Positions 11,196 to 24,545 of a DNA stretch of 64,000 bases are shown here, piece after piece (position 1 is the first letter of the stretch; the number at the start of each line of letters is the position of its first letter). Origin of the DNA: Azolla caroliniana (taxonomy: Eukaryota; Polypodiophyta). Location: NCBI GenBank assembly GCA_043228905.1, contig JBHGNT010000046.1:62001-126000 (forward strand), given 5' to 3'. Made by a program: the position numbers and the translations under genes. The notes below the pieces were generated by a model that saw only the letters and a list, made by a program, of their open reading frames with translations, searched no databases and had not been told where the DNA came from.

Positions 11196-12797
11196 AATTC
11201 GATATCATAGCTAGCGTTGTTAGCTTCGATTCGCATGTTTGAACACAAAAATCCGATATCACACTCGCCAGGTATGAACATTTTAATTTACCTACTAACT
11301 CTTCCCAACTCACTCCTCAAATTTGGTAATTTCGTCATGTCTCTCGACCTGAGTTTCAAAATCTTGATTTTTTAATTCCATATCATAGCTAGCGTTGTTA
11401 GCTTCGATTCGCATGTTTGAGCACAAAAATTCGATATCACACTCGCCAGGTATGAACATTTTAATTTACTCAAGGCCTCCTCTCAACTAACTCCTCAAAT
11501 TTGGTAATTTCGTCATGTCTCTCGACCTGAGTTTCAAAATCTTGATTTTTTAATTCCATATCATAGCTAGCGTTGTTAGCGTCGATTCGCATGTTTGAAC
11601 ACAAAAATCCGATATCACACGAGCCAGGTATGAACATTTTAATTTTCCTACTAGCTCTTCCCAACTCACTCCTCAAATTTGGTAATTTCGTCATGTCTCT
11701 CGACCTGAGTTTCAAAATCTTGATTTTTTAATTCCATATCATAGCTAGCGTTGTTAGCTTCGATTCGCATGTTTGAGCACAAAAATTCGATATCACACTC
11801 GCCAGGTATGAACATTTTAATTTACTCAAGGGCTCCTCTCAACTCACTCCTCAAATTTGGTAATTTCGTCATGTCTCTCGACCTGAGTTTCAAAATCTTG
11901 ATTTTTTAATTCGATATCATAGCTAGCGTTGATAGCTTCGATTCGCATGTTTGAACACAAAAATCCAATAGCACACGAGCCAGGTATGAACATTTTAATT
12001 TACTCAAGGGCTCCTCTCAACTCACTCCTGAAATTTGGTAATTTCATCATGTCTCTCGACCTGAGTTTCAAAATCTTGATTTTTTAATTCCATATCATAG
12101 CTAGCGTTGTTAGCTTCGATTCGCATGTTTGAACACAAAAATCCGATATTACACGAGCCAGGTATGAACATTGTATTTTACTCAAGGGCTCCTCTCAACT
12201 CCCACGTAAAATTTGGTAATTTCATCATGTCTTTCGACCTGAGTTTCAAAATCTCGATTTTTTAATTCCATATCATAGCTAGCGCTGTTAGCTTCGATTC
12301 GCATGTTTGAACACAAAAATCCGATATCACACGAGCAAGGTATGAACATTTTGTTTTACTCAAGGGCTCCTCTCAACTCCCTACTCATGTTTGGTAATTT
12401 CGTCATGTCTCTCGACCTGTGTTTCAAAATCTTGATTTTTTAATTCCATATCATAGCTAGCGTTGTTAGCTTCGATTCGCATGTTTGAACACAAAAATCC
12501 GATATCACACGAGCCACGTATGAACATTTTAATTTTCCTACTAGCTCTTCCCAACTCACTCCTCAAATTTGCTAATTTCGTCATGTCTCTCGACCTGAGT
12601 TTCAAAATCTTGATTTTTTAATTGCATATTATAGCTAGCGTTGTTAGCTTCGATTCGCATGTTTGAACACAAAAATTCGATATCACACTCGCCAGGTATG
12701 AACATTTTAATTTACTCAAGGGCTCCTCTCAACTGACTCCTCAAATTTGGTAATTGCGTCATGTCTCTCGACCTGAGTTTCAAAATCTTGATTTTTT
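11196..12797 (+). repeat. Block B, 9-monomer HOR copy 2 (1602 bp)
   Basis: All nine monomers of 9594-11195 recur at offset 1602. Differences I saw are single bases: 9776 G versus 11378 C, 10310 T versus 11912 C, and 10845 G versus 12447 C. The rare CCTGTGTTTC variant (near 10815 and 12417) is shared. Such closeness, against clear differences between neighbouring monomers, is the mark of a recent tandem duplication. Confidence 0.95.
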
Positions 12798-12975
12798 AAT
12801 TCGATATCATAGCTAGCGTTGTTAGCTTCGATTCGCATGTTTGAACACAAAAATCCGATATCACACGAGCCACGTATGAACATTTTAATTTTCCTACTAG
12901 CTCTTCCCAACTCACTCCTCAAATTTGCTAATTTCGTCATGTCTCTCGACCTGAGTTTCAAAATCTTGATTTTTT
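12798..12975 (+). repeat. Block B/C transition monomer
   Basis: This single monomer of the GAGCCACG/CCTACTAGCTCTTCC type lies between block B and the first c1 monomer. The run 12442-13865 (three monomers of this kind plus c1-c5) recurs at 19028-20451 at offset 6586 (37 x 178), so the transition itself has been duplicated. Confidence 0.85.
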
Positions 12976-15900
12976 AATTGCATATTATAGCTAGCGCTGT
13001 CAGCTTCGATACGCATGTTTGAACACAAAAATCCGATATCACACGAGCAAGGTATGAACATTTTGTTTTACTCAAGGGCTCCTCTCAACTCCCTCCTCAT
13101 GTTTGGTAATTTCGTCATGTCTCTCGACCTGAGTTTCAAAATCTTGATTTTTTAATTCCATATCATAGCTAGCGTTGTTAGCTTCGATTCGCATGTTTGA
13201 ACACAAAAATCCGATATTACACGAGCCAGGTATGAACATTGTATTTTACTCAAGGGCTCCTCTGAACTCCCTCCTAAAATTTGGTAATTTCATCATGTCT
13301 TTCGACCTGAGTTTCAAAATCTCGATTTTTTAATTCCATATCATAGCTAGTGTTGTTAGCTTCGATTCGCATGTTTGAGCACAAAAATCCGATATCACAC
13401 GAGCCACGTATGAACATTTTATTTTACCTCCAAGCTATTCTCAACTCACTCGTCAAATTTGGTAATTTCGTCATGTCTCTCGACCTGAGTTTCAAAATCT
13501 TGATTTTTTAATTCCATATCATAGCTAGCGCTGTTAGCTTCGATTCGCATGTTTGAACACAAAAATCCGATATCACACGAGCAAGGTATGAACATTTTGT
13601 TTTACTCAAGGGCTCCTCTCAACTCCCTCCTCATGTTTGGTAATTTCGTCATGTCTCTGGACCTGAGTTTCAAAATCTTGATTTTTTAATTCCATATCAT
13701 AGCTAGCGTTGTTAGCTTCGATTCGCATGTTTGAGCACAAAAATTCGATATCACACTCGCCAGGTATGAACATTTTAATTTACTCAAGGCCTCCTCTCAA
13801 CTAACTCCTCAAATTTGGTAATTTCGTCATGTCTCTCGACCTGAGTTTCAAAATCTTGATTTTTTAATTCCATATCATAGCTAGCGTTGTTAGCTTCGAT
13901 TCGCATGTTTGAACACAAAAATCCGATATCACACGAGCCAGGTATGAACATTTTAATTTACTGAAGGGCTCCTCTCAACTCCCTCCTCATGTTTGGTAAT
14001 TTCGTCATGTCTCTCGACCTGAGTTTCAAAATCTTGATTTTTTAATTCCATATCATAGCTAGCGTTGTTAGCTTCGATTCGCATGTTTGAACACAAAAAT
14101 CCGATATTACACGTGCCAGGTATGAACATTTTAATTTACTCAAGGGCTCCTCTCAACTCACTCCTCAAATTTGGTAATTTCGTCATGTCTCTCGACCTGA
14201 GTTTCAAAATCTTGATTTTGTAAATCCATATCATAGCTAGCGTTGTTAGCTTCGATTCGCATGTTTGAACTCAAAAATCCGATATCACACGACCCAGGTA
14301 TGAACATTTTAATTTACTCAAGGGCTCTTCCCAACTCACTCCTCAAATTTGGTAATTTCGTCATGTCTCTCGACTTGAGTTTCAAAATCTTGATTTTTTA
14401 ATGCCATATCATAGCTAGCGTTGTTAGCTTCGATTCGCATGTTTGAACACAAACATCCGATATCACACGAGCAAGGAATGAACATTTTAATTTACTCAAG
14501 GGCTCCTCTGAACTGCCTCCTAAAATTTGGTAATTTCATCATGTCTTTCGACCTGAGTTTCAAAATCTCGATTTTTTAATTCCATAGCATAGCTAGTGCT
14601 GTTAGCTTCGATTCGCATGTTTGAGCACAAAAATCCGATATCACACGACCCACGTATGAACATTTTAATTTTCCTACTAGCTCTTCCCAACTCACTCCTC
14701 AAATTTGGTAATTGCGTCATGTCTCTCGACCTGAGTTTCAAAATCTTGATTTTTTAATTCCATATCATAGGTAGCGTTGTTAGCTTCGATTCTCATGTTT
14801 GAGCACAAAAATCCGATATCACACTCGCCTGGTATGAACATTTTAATTTACTCAAGGGCTCCTCTCAACTCACTCCTCAAATTTGGTAATTTCGTCATGT
14901 CTCTCGACCTGAGTTTCAAAATCTTGATTTTTTAATTCGATATCATAGCTAGCGTTGTTAGCTTCGATTCGCATGTTTGAACACAGAAATCCGATATCAC
15001 ACGACCCAGGTATGAACATTTTAATTTACTCAAGGGCTCCTCTCAACTAACTCCTCAAATTTGGTAATTTCGTCATGTCTCTCGACCTGAGTTTCAAAAT
15101 CTTGATTTTTTAATTCCATATCATAGCTAGCGTTGTTAGCTTCGATTCGCATGTTTGAACACAAAAATCCGATATCACACGAGCAAGGTATGAACATTTT
15201 GTTTTACTCAAGGGCTCCTCTCAACTCCCTACTCATGTTTGGTAATTTCGTCATGTCTCTCGACCTGAGTTTCAAAATCTTGATTTTTTAATTCCATATC
15301 ATAGCTAGCGTTGTTAGCTTCGATTCGCATGTTTGAACACAAAAATGCGATATAACACGAGCCAGGTATGAACATTTTAATTTACCTCCAAGCTATTCTC
15401 AACTGTCTCCTCAAATTTGCTAATTTCATCATGTCTCTCGACCTGAGTTTCAAAATCTTGATTTTTTAATTCTATATCATAGCTAGCGTTGTTAGCTTCG
15501 ATTCGCATGTTTGAACACAAAAATTCGATATCACACTCGCCAGGTATGAACATATTAATTTACTCAAGGGCTCCTCTCAACTCACTCCTCAAATTTGGTA
15601 ATTTCGTCATGTCTCTCGACCTGAGTTTCAAAATCTTGATTTTTTATTTCTATATCATAGCTAGCGTTGTTAGCTTCGATTCGCATGTTTGAACACAAAA
15701 ATGCGATATAACACGAGCCAGGTATGAACATTTTAATTTACCTCCAAGAAATTCTCAACTGTCTCCTCAAATTTGCTAATTTCATCATGTCTCTCGACCT
15801 GAGTTTCAAAATCTTGATTTTTTAATTCTATATCATAGCTAGCGTTGTTAGCTTCGATTCGCATGTTTGAACACAAAAATTCGATATCACACTCGCCAGG

Positions 15901-17959
15901 TATGAACATTTTAATTTACTCAAGGGCTCCTCTCAACTCACTCCTCAAATTTGGTAATTTCGTCATGTCTCTCGACCTGAGTTTCAAAATCTTGATTTTT
16001 TAATTCGATATCATAGCTAGCGTTGTTAGCTTCGATTCGCATGTTTGAACACAAGAATCCGATAGCACACGAGCCAGGTATGAACATTTTAATTTACTCA
16101 AGGGCTCCTCTCAACTCACTCCTGAAATTTGGTAATTTCATCATGTCTCTCGACTTGAGTTTCAAAATCCTTATTTTTTAATTCCATATCATAGCTAGCG
16201 TTGTTAGCTTCGATTCGCATGTTTGAACACAAAAATCCGATATCACACTCGCCAGGTATGAACATTTTAATTTACTCAAGGGCTCCTCTCAACTCACTCC
16301 TCAAATTTGGTAATTTTGTCATGTCTCTCGACCTGAGTTTCCAAATCTTAATTTTTTAATTCGATATCATAGCTAGCGTTGTTAGCTTCGATTCGCATGT
16401 TTGAACACAAAAATCCGATATCACACGACCCAGGTATGAACATTTTAATTTACTCAAGCGCTCTTCCCAACTCACTCCTCAAATTTGGTAATTTCGTCAT
16501 GTCTCTCGACCTGAGTTTCAAAATCTTGATTTTTTAATGCCATATCATAGCTAGCGTTGTTAGCTTCGATTCGCATATTTGAACACAAAAATCCGATATC
16601 ACACGACCCACGTATGAACATTTTAATTTACCTCCAAGCTATTCTCAACTGACTCCTCAAATTTGCTAATTTCGTCATGTCTCTCGACCTGAGTTTCAAA
16701 ATCTTGATTTTTTAATGCCATATCATAGCTAGCGTTGTTAGCTTCGATTCGCATGTTTGAACACAAACATCCGATAGCACACGAGCCAGGTATGAACATT
16801 TTCATTTACCTCCAAGCTATTCTCAACTTACTCCTCAAATTTGCTAATTTCATCAAGTCTCTTGACCTGAGTTTCAAAAACTTGATTTTTTAATTCTATA
16901 TCATAGCTAGCGTTGTTAGCTGCGATTCGCATGTTTGACCACAAAAATCCGATATCACACGAGCCAGGTATGAACATTTTAATTTTCCTACTAGCTCTTC
17001 CCAACTCACTCCTCAAATTTGGTAATTTCGTCATGTCTCTCGACCTGAGTTTCAAAATCTTGATTTTGGATTTCTATATCATAGCTAGCGTTTTTAGCTT
17101 CGATTCGCATGTTTGAACACAAAAATGCGATATCACACGAGCCAGGTATGAACATTTTAATTTACTCAAGGGCTCCTCTCAACTCACTCCTCAAATTTGG
17201 CAATTTTGTCATGTCTCTCGACCTGAGTTTCAAAATCTTGATTTTTTATTTCTATATCATAGCTAGCAATGTTAGCTTCGATTCGCATGTTTGAACACAA
17301 AAATGCGATATCACACGAGCCAGGTATGAACATTTTCATTTACTCCAGGGCTCCTCTCAACTCCCTCCTCATGTTTGGTAATTTCATCATGTCTCTCGAC
17401 CTGAGTTTCAAAATCTTGATTTTTTAATTCCATATCATAGCTAGCGTTGTTAGCTTCGATTCGCATGTTTGAACACAAAAATCCGATATCACACGAGCCA
17501 GGTATGAACATTTTAATTTACTCAAGGGCTCCTCTCAACTCACTCGTCAAATTTGGTAATTTCGTCATGGTTCTCGACCTGAGTTTCATAATCTTGATTT
17601 TTTAATTCCATATCATAGCTAGCGATGTTAGCTTCGATTCGCATGTTTGAACACAAAAATCCGATATCACACGAGCCAGGTATGAACATTTTCATTTACC
17701 TCCAAGCTATTCTCAACTTACTCCTCAAATTTGCTAATTTCATCATGTCTCTCGACCTGAGTTTCAAAATCTTGATTTTTTAATTCCATATCATAGCTAG
17801 CGTTGTTAGCTTCGATTCGCATGTTTGAACACAAAAATCCGATATCACACGAGCCACGTATGAACATTTTAATTTTCCTACTAGCTCTTCCCAACTCACT
17901 CCTCAAATTTGCTAATTTCGTCATGTCTCTCGACCTGAGTTTCAAAATCTTGATTTTTT
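12976..17959 (+). repeat. Block C, 28-monomer founder-like stretch
   Basis: 28 monomers (4984 bp) start with the five-monomer cassette c1-c5 (12976-13865). c1 has CATATTATAG and GTCAGCTTCGATACG; c2 CCGATATTAC and GAACTCCCTCC; c3 GAGCCACG with TTATTTTACCTCC; c4 CTCTGGACC; c5 CAAGGCCTCC. Next come c6 (CTGAAGGGC), c7 (CACGTGCC with TTTTGTAAATCC), c8 (GAACTCAAAAATCC), c9 (AATGCC with AAACATCC), c10 (TAGCATAGCTAGTGCTG) and c11 (ATAGGTAGCG). Later monomers include three that match 1532-2065 in block A. The next c1 is at 17960. Most of its monomer types recur downstream in other orders. Confidence 0.88.
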
Positions 17960-19561
17960 AATTGCATATTATAGCTAGCGCTGTCAGCTTCGATACGCAT
18001 GTTTGAACACAAAAATCTGATATCACACGAGCAAGGTATGAACATTTTGTTTTACTCAAGGGCTCCTCTCAACTCCCTCCTCATGTTTGGTAATTTCGTC
18101 ATGTCTCTCGACCTAAGTTTCAAAATCTTGATTTTTTAATTCCATATCATAGCTAGCGTTGTTAGCTTCGATTCGCATGTTTGAACACAAAAATCCGATA
18201 TTACACGAGCCAGGTATGAACATTGTATTTTACTCAAGGGCTCCTCTGAACTCCCTCCTAAAATTTGGTAATTTCATCATGTCTTTCGACCTGAGTTTCA
18301 AAATCTCGATTTTTTAATTCCATATCATAGCTAGTGTTGTTAGCTTCGATTCGCATGTTTGAGCACAAAAATCCGATATCACACGAGCCACGTATGAACA
18401 TTTTATTTTACCTCCAAGCTATTCTCAACTCACTCGTCAAATTTGGTAATTTCGTCATGTCTCTCTACCTGAGTTTCAAAATCTTGATTTTTTAATTCCA
18501 TATCATAGCTAGCGCTGTTAGCTTCGATTCGCATGTTTGAACACAAAAATCCGATATCACACGAGCAAGGTATGAACATTTTGTTTTACTCAAGGGCTCT
18601 TCTCAACTCCCTCCTCATGTTTGGTAATTTCGTCATGTCTCTGGACCTGAGTTTCAAAATCTTGATTTTTTAATTCCATATCATAGCTAGCGTTGTTAGC
18701 TTCGATTCGCATGTTTGAGCACAAAAATTCGATATCACACTCGCCAGGTATGAACATTTTAATTTACTCAAGGCCTCCTCTCAACTAACTCCTCAAATTT
18801 GGTAATTTCGTCATGTCTCTCGACCTGAGTTTCAAAATCTTGATTTTTTATTTCTATATCATAGCTAGCAATGTTAGCTTCGATTCGCATGTTTGAACAC
18901 AGAAATGCGATATCACACGAGCCAGGTATGAACATTTTCATTTACTCAAGGGCTCCTCTCAACTCCCTCCTCATGTTTGGTAATTTCGTCATGTCTCTCG
19001 ACCTGTGTTTCAAAATCTTGATTTTTTAATTCCATATCATAGCTAGCGTTGTTAGCTTCGATTCGCATGTTTGAACACAAAAATCCGATATCACACGAGC
19101 CACGTATGAACATTTTAATTTTCCTACTAGCTCTTCCCAACTCACTCCTCAAATTTGCTAATTTCGTCATGTCTCTCGACCTGAGTTTCAAAATCTTGAT
19201 TTTTTAATTGCATATTATAGCTAGCGTTGTTAGCTTCGATTCGCATGTTTGAACACAAAAATTCGATATCACACTCGCCAGGTATGAACATTTTAATTTA
19301 CTCAAGGGCTCCTCTCAACTGACTCCTCAAATTTGGTAATTGCGTCATGTCTCTCGACCTGAGTTTCAAAATCTTGATTTTTTAATTCCATATCATAGCT
19401 AGCGTTGTTAGCTTCGATTCGCATGTTTGAACACAAAAATCCGATATCACACGAGCCACGTATGAACATTTTAATTTTCCTACTAGCTCTTCCCAACTCA
19501 CTCCTCAAATTTGCTAATTTCGTCATGTCTCTCGACCTGAGTTTCAAAATCTTGATTTTTT
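17960..19561 (+). repeat. Block C, 9-monomer unit (c1-c5 plus four)
   Basis: The cassette c1-c5 (17960-18849) is followed by a TAGCAATG/AATGCG monomer and three GAGCCACG- or ATTCG-type monomers. c1 then restarts at 19562, giving a unit of 9 x 178 = 1602 bp. c2 here is preceded by CTCGACCTAAG, shared with the 19562 and 22766 copies but not the 12976, 24546 or 26326 ones. That makes it a useful marker of copy relationships. Confidence 0.88.
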
Positions 19562-22500
19562 AATTGCATATTATAGCTAGCGCTGTCAGCTTCGATACGC
19601 ATGTTTGAACACAAAAATCTGATATCACACGAGCAAGGTATGAACATTTTGTTTTACTCAAGGGCTCCTCTCAACTCCCTCCTCATGTTTGGTAATTTCG
19701 TCATGTCTCTCGACCTAAGTTTCAAAATCTTGATTTTTTAATTCCATATCATAGCTAGCGTTGTTAGCTTCGATTCGCATGTTTGAACACAAAAATCCGA
19801 TATTACACGAGCCAGGTATGAACATTGTATTTTACTCAAGGGCTCCTCTGAACTCCCTCCTAAAATTTGGTAATTTCATCATGTCTTTCGACCTGAGTTT
19901 CAAAATCTCGATTTTTTAATTCCATATCATAGCTAGTGTTGTTAGCTTCGATTCGCATGTTTGAGCACAAAAATCCGATATCACACGAGCCACGTATGAA
20001 CATTTTATTTTACCTCCAAGCTATTCTCAACTCACTCGTCAAATTTGGTAATTTCGTCATGTCTCTCTACCTGAGTTTCAAAATCTTGATTTTTTAATTC
20101 CATATCATAGCTAGCGCTGTTAGCTTCGATTCGCATGTTTGAACACAAAAATCCGATATCACACGAGCAAGGTATGAACATTTTGTTTTACTCAAGGGCT
20201 CTTCTCAACTCCCTCCTCATGTTTGGTAATTTCGTCATGTCTCTGGACCTGAGTTTCAAAATCTTGATTTTTTAATTCCATATCATAGCTAGCGTTGTTA
20301 GCTTCGATTCGCATGTTTGAGCACAAAAATTCGATATCACACTCGCCAGGTATGAACATTTTAATTTACTCAAGGCCTCCTCTCAACTAACTCCTCAAAT
20401 TTGGTAATTTCGTCATGTCTCTCGACCTGAGTTTCAAAATCTTGATTTTTTATTTCTATATCATAGCTAGCAATGTTAGCTTCGATTCGCATGTTTGAAC
20501 ACAGAAATGCGATATCACACGAGCCAGGTATGAACATTTTCATTTACTCAAGGGCTCCTCTCAACTCCCTCCTCATGTTTGGTAATTTCATCATGTCTCT
20601 CGACGTGAGTTTCAAAATCTTGATTTTTTATTTCTATATCATAGCTAGCGTTGTTAGCTTCGATTCGCATGTTTGAACACAAAAATCCGATATCACACGA
20701 GCCAGGTATGAACATTTTAATTTACTCAAGGGCTCCTCTCAACTCACTCCTGAAATTTGGTAATTTCATCATGTCTCTCGACTTGAGTTTCAAAATCCTT
20801 ATTTTTTAATTCCATATCATAGCTAGCGTTGTTAGCTTCGATTCGCATGTTTGAACACAAAAATCCGATATCACACTCGCCAGGTATGAACATTTTAATT
20901 TACTCAAGGGCTCCTCTCAACTCACTCCTCAAATTTGGTAATTTTGTCATGTCTCTCGACCTGAGTTTCCAAATCTTAATTTTTTAATTCGATATCATAG
21001 CTAGCGTTGTTAGCTTCGATTCGCATGTTTGAACACAAAAATCCGATATCACACGACCCAGGTATGAACATTTTAATTTACTCAAGCGCTCTTCCCAACT
21101 CACTCCTCAAATTTGGTAATTTCGTCATGTCTCTCGACCTGAGTTTCAAAATCTTGATTTTTTAATGCCATATCATAGCTAGCGTTGTTAGCTTCGATTC
21201 GCATATTTGAACACAAAAATCCGATATCACACGACCCACGTATGAACATTTTAATTTACCTCCAAGCTATTCTCAACTGACTCCTCAAATTTGCTAATTT
21301 CGTCATGTCTCTCGACCTGAGTTTCAAAATCTTGATTTTTTAATGCCATATCATAGCTAGCGTTGTTAGCTTCGATTCGCATGTTTGAACACAAACATCC
21401 GATAGCACACGAGCCAGGTATGAACATTTTCATTTACCTCCAAGCTATTCTCAACTTACTCCTCAAATTTGCTAATTTCATCAAGTCTCTTGACCTGAGT
21501 TTCAAAAACTTGATTTTTTAATTCTATATCATAGCTAGCGTTGTTAGCTGCGATTCGCATGTTTGACCACAAAAATCCGATATCACACGAGCCAGGTATG
21601 AACATTTTAATTTTCCTACTAGCTCTTCCCAACTCACTCCTCAAATTTGGTAATTTCGTCATGTCTCTCGACCTGAGTTTCAAAATCTTGATTTTGGATT
21701 TCTATATCATAGCTAGCGTTTTTAGCTTCGATTCGCATGTTTGAACACAAAAATGCGATATCACACGAGCCAGGTATGAACATTTTAATTTACTCAAGGG
21801 CTCCTCTCAACTCACTCCTCAAATTTGGCAATTTTGTCATGTCTCTCGACCTGAGTTTCAAAATCTTGATTTTTTATTTCTATATCATAGCTAGCAATGT
21901 TAGCTTCGATTCGCATGTTTGAACACAAAAATGCGATATCACACGAGCCAGGTATGAACATTTTCATTTACTCAAGGGCTCCTCTCAACTCCCTCCTCAT
22001 GTTTGGTAATTTCATCATGTCTCTCGACGTGAGTTTCAAAATCTTGATTTTTTAATTCCATATCATAGCTAGCGTTGTTAGCTTCGATTCGCATGTTTGA
22101 ACACAAAAATCCGATATCACACGAGCCAGGTATGAACATTTTAATTTACTCAAGGGCTCCTCTCAACTCACTCGTCAAATTTGGTAATTTCGTCATGGTT
22201 CTCGACCTGAGTTTCATAATCTTGATTTTTTAATTCCATATCATAGCTAGCGATGTTAGCTTCGATTCGCATGTTTGAACACAAAAATCCGATATCACAC
22301 GAGCCAGGTATGAACATTTTCATTTACCTCCAAGCTATTCTCAACTTACTCCTCAAATTTGCTAATTTCATCATGTCTCTCGACCTGAGTTTCAAAATCT
22401 TGATTTTTTAATGCCATATCATAGCTAGCGTTGTTAGCTTCGATTCGCATGTTTGAGCATAAAAATTCGATATCACACGAGCCAGGTATGAACATTTTAA

Positions 22501-22765
22501 TTTACTCAAGGGCTCCTCTCAACTCACTCCTCAAATTTGGTAATTTCATCATGTCTCTCGACCTGAGTTTCAAAATCTTGATTTTTTAATTCCATATCAT
22601 AGCTAACGTTGTTAGCTTCGATTCGCATGTTTGAACACAAAAATCCGATATCACACGAGCCACGTATGAACATTTTAATTTTCCTACTAGCTCTTCCCAA
22701 CTCACTCCTCAAATTTGCTAATTTCGTCATGTCTCTCGACCTGAGTTTCAAAATCTTGATTTTTT
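19562..22765 (+). repeat. Block C, 18-monomer unit
   Basis: The cassette c1-c5 (19562-20451) and one TAGCAATG monomer are followed by ten monomers (20630-22409) matching 16002-17781 at offset 4628 (26 x 178). The match includes GATTTTGGATTTC and TAGCGTTTTTAGC. Two further monomers close the unit, and the one at 22588 contains the only perfect version of the 7-bp dyad. The next c1 is at 22766. Confidence 0.87.
22601..22617. other. Perfect 7-bp dyad in one monomer
   Basis: AGCTAACgttGTTAGCT is a perfect inverted repeat with a 3-nt loop at monomer positions 14-30. Nearly all other monomers read AGCTAGCgttGTTAGCT, which has one mismatch in the stem, so this monomer is the exception. A second dyad, AAAATCttGATTTT, lies at positions 163-176 of most monomers. 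What these do, if anything, is unknown. Short dyads are a proposed common trait of centromeric satellites. Confidence 0.7.
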
Positions 22766-24545
22766 AATTGCATATTATAGCTAGCGCTGTCAGCTTCGAT
22801 ACGCATGTTTGAACACAAAAATCCGATATCACACGAGCAAGGTATGAACATTTTGTTTTACTCAAGGGCTCCTCTCAACTCCCTCCTCATGTTTGGTAAT
22901 TTCGTCATGTCTCTCGACCTAAGTTTCAAAATCTTGATTTTTTAATTCCATATCATAGCTAGCGTTGTTAGCTTCGATTCGCATGTTTGAACACAAAAAT
23001 CCGATATTACACGAGCCAGGTATGAACATTGTATTTTACTCAAGGGCTCCTCTGAACTCCCTCCTAAAATTTGGTAATTTCATCATGTCTTTCGACCTGA
23101 GTTTCAAAATCTCGATTTTTTAATTCCATATCATAGCTAGTGTTGTTAGCTTCGATTCGCATGTTTGAGCACAAAAATCCGATATCACACGAGCCACGTA
23201 TGAACATTTTATTTTACCTCCAAGCTATTCTCAACTCACTCGTCAAATTTGGTAATTTCGTCATGTCTCTCTACCTGAGTTTCAAAATCTTGATTTTTTA
23301 ATTCCATATCATAGCTAGCGCTTTTAGCTTCGATTCGCATGTTTGAACACAAAAATCCGATATCACACGAGCAAGGTATGAACATTTTGTTTTACTCAAG
23401 GGCTCTTCTCAACTCCCTCCTCATGTTTGGTAATTTCGTCATGTCTCTGGACCTGAGTTTCAAAATCTTGATTTTTTAATTCCATATCATAGCTAGCGTT
23501 GTTAGCTTCGATTCGCATGTTTGAGCACAAAAATTCGATATCACACTCGCCAGGTATGAACATTTTAATTTACTCAAGGCCTCCTCTCAACTAACTCCTC
23601 AAATTTGGTAATTTCGTCATGTCTCTCGACCTGAGTTTCAAAATCTTGATTTTTTATTTCTATATCATAGCTAGCAATGTTAGCTTCGATTCGCATGTTT
23701 GAACACAGAAATGCGATATCACACGAGCCAGGTATGAACATTTTCATTTACTCAAGGGCTCCTCTCAACTCCCTCCTCATGTTTGGTAATTTCATCATGT
23801 CTCTCGACGTGAGTTTCAAAATCTTGATTTTTTAATTCCATATCATAGCTAGCGTTGTTAGCTTCGATTCGCATGTTTGAACACAAAAATCCGATATCAC
23901 ACGAGCCAGGTATGAACATTTTAATTTACTCAAGGGCTCCTCTCAACTCACTCGTCAAATTTGGTAATTTCGTCATGGTTCTCGACCTGAGTTTCATAAT
24001 CTTGATTTTTTAATTCCATATCATAGCTAGCGATGTTAGCTTCGATTCGCATGTTTGAACACAAAAATCCGATATCACACGAGCCAGGTATGAACATTTT
24101 CATTTACCTCCAAGCTATTCTCAACTTACTCCTCAAATTTGCTAATTTCATCATGTCTCTCGACCTGAGTTTCAAAATCTTGATTTTTTAATGCCATATC
24201 ATAGCTAGCGTTGTTAGCTTCGATTCGCATGTTTGAGCATAAAAATTCGATATCACACGAGCCAGGTATGAACATTTTAATTTACTCAAGGGCTCCTCTC
24301 AACTCACTCCTCAAATTTGGTAATTTCATCATGTCTCTCGACCTGAGTTTCAAAATCTTGATTTTTTAATTCCATATCATAGCTAGCGTTGTTAGCTTCG
24401 ATTCGCATGTTTGAACACAAAAATCCGATATCACACGAGCCACGTATGAACATTTTAATTTTCCTACTAGCTCTTCGCAACTCACTCCTCAAATTTGCTA
24501 ATTTCGTCATGTCTCTCGACCTGAGTTTCAAAATCTTGATTTTTT
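22766..24545 (+). repeat. Block C, 10-monomer unit 1 (1780 bp)
   Basis: Cassette c1-c5 (22766-23655) plus a five-monomer tail: TAGCAATG/AATGCG, a GACGTGAG-preceded monomer, the TAGCGATG monomer with TTTTCATTTACC, an AATGCC/GAGCAT monomer, and a GAGCCACG/CCTACTAGC monomer with a private CTCTTCGCAAC. c4 carries GCGCTTTTAGC, a private change. Confidence 0.9.
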
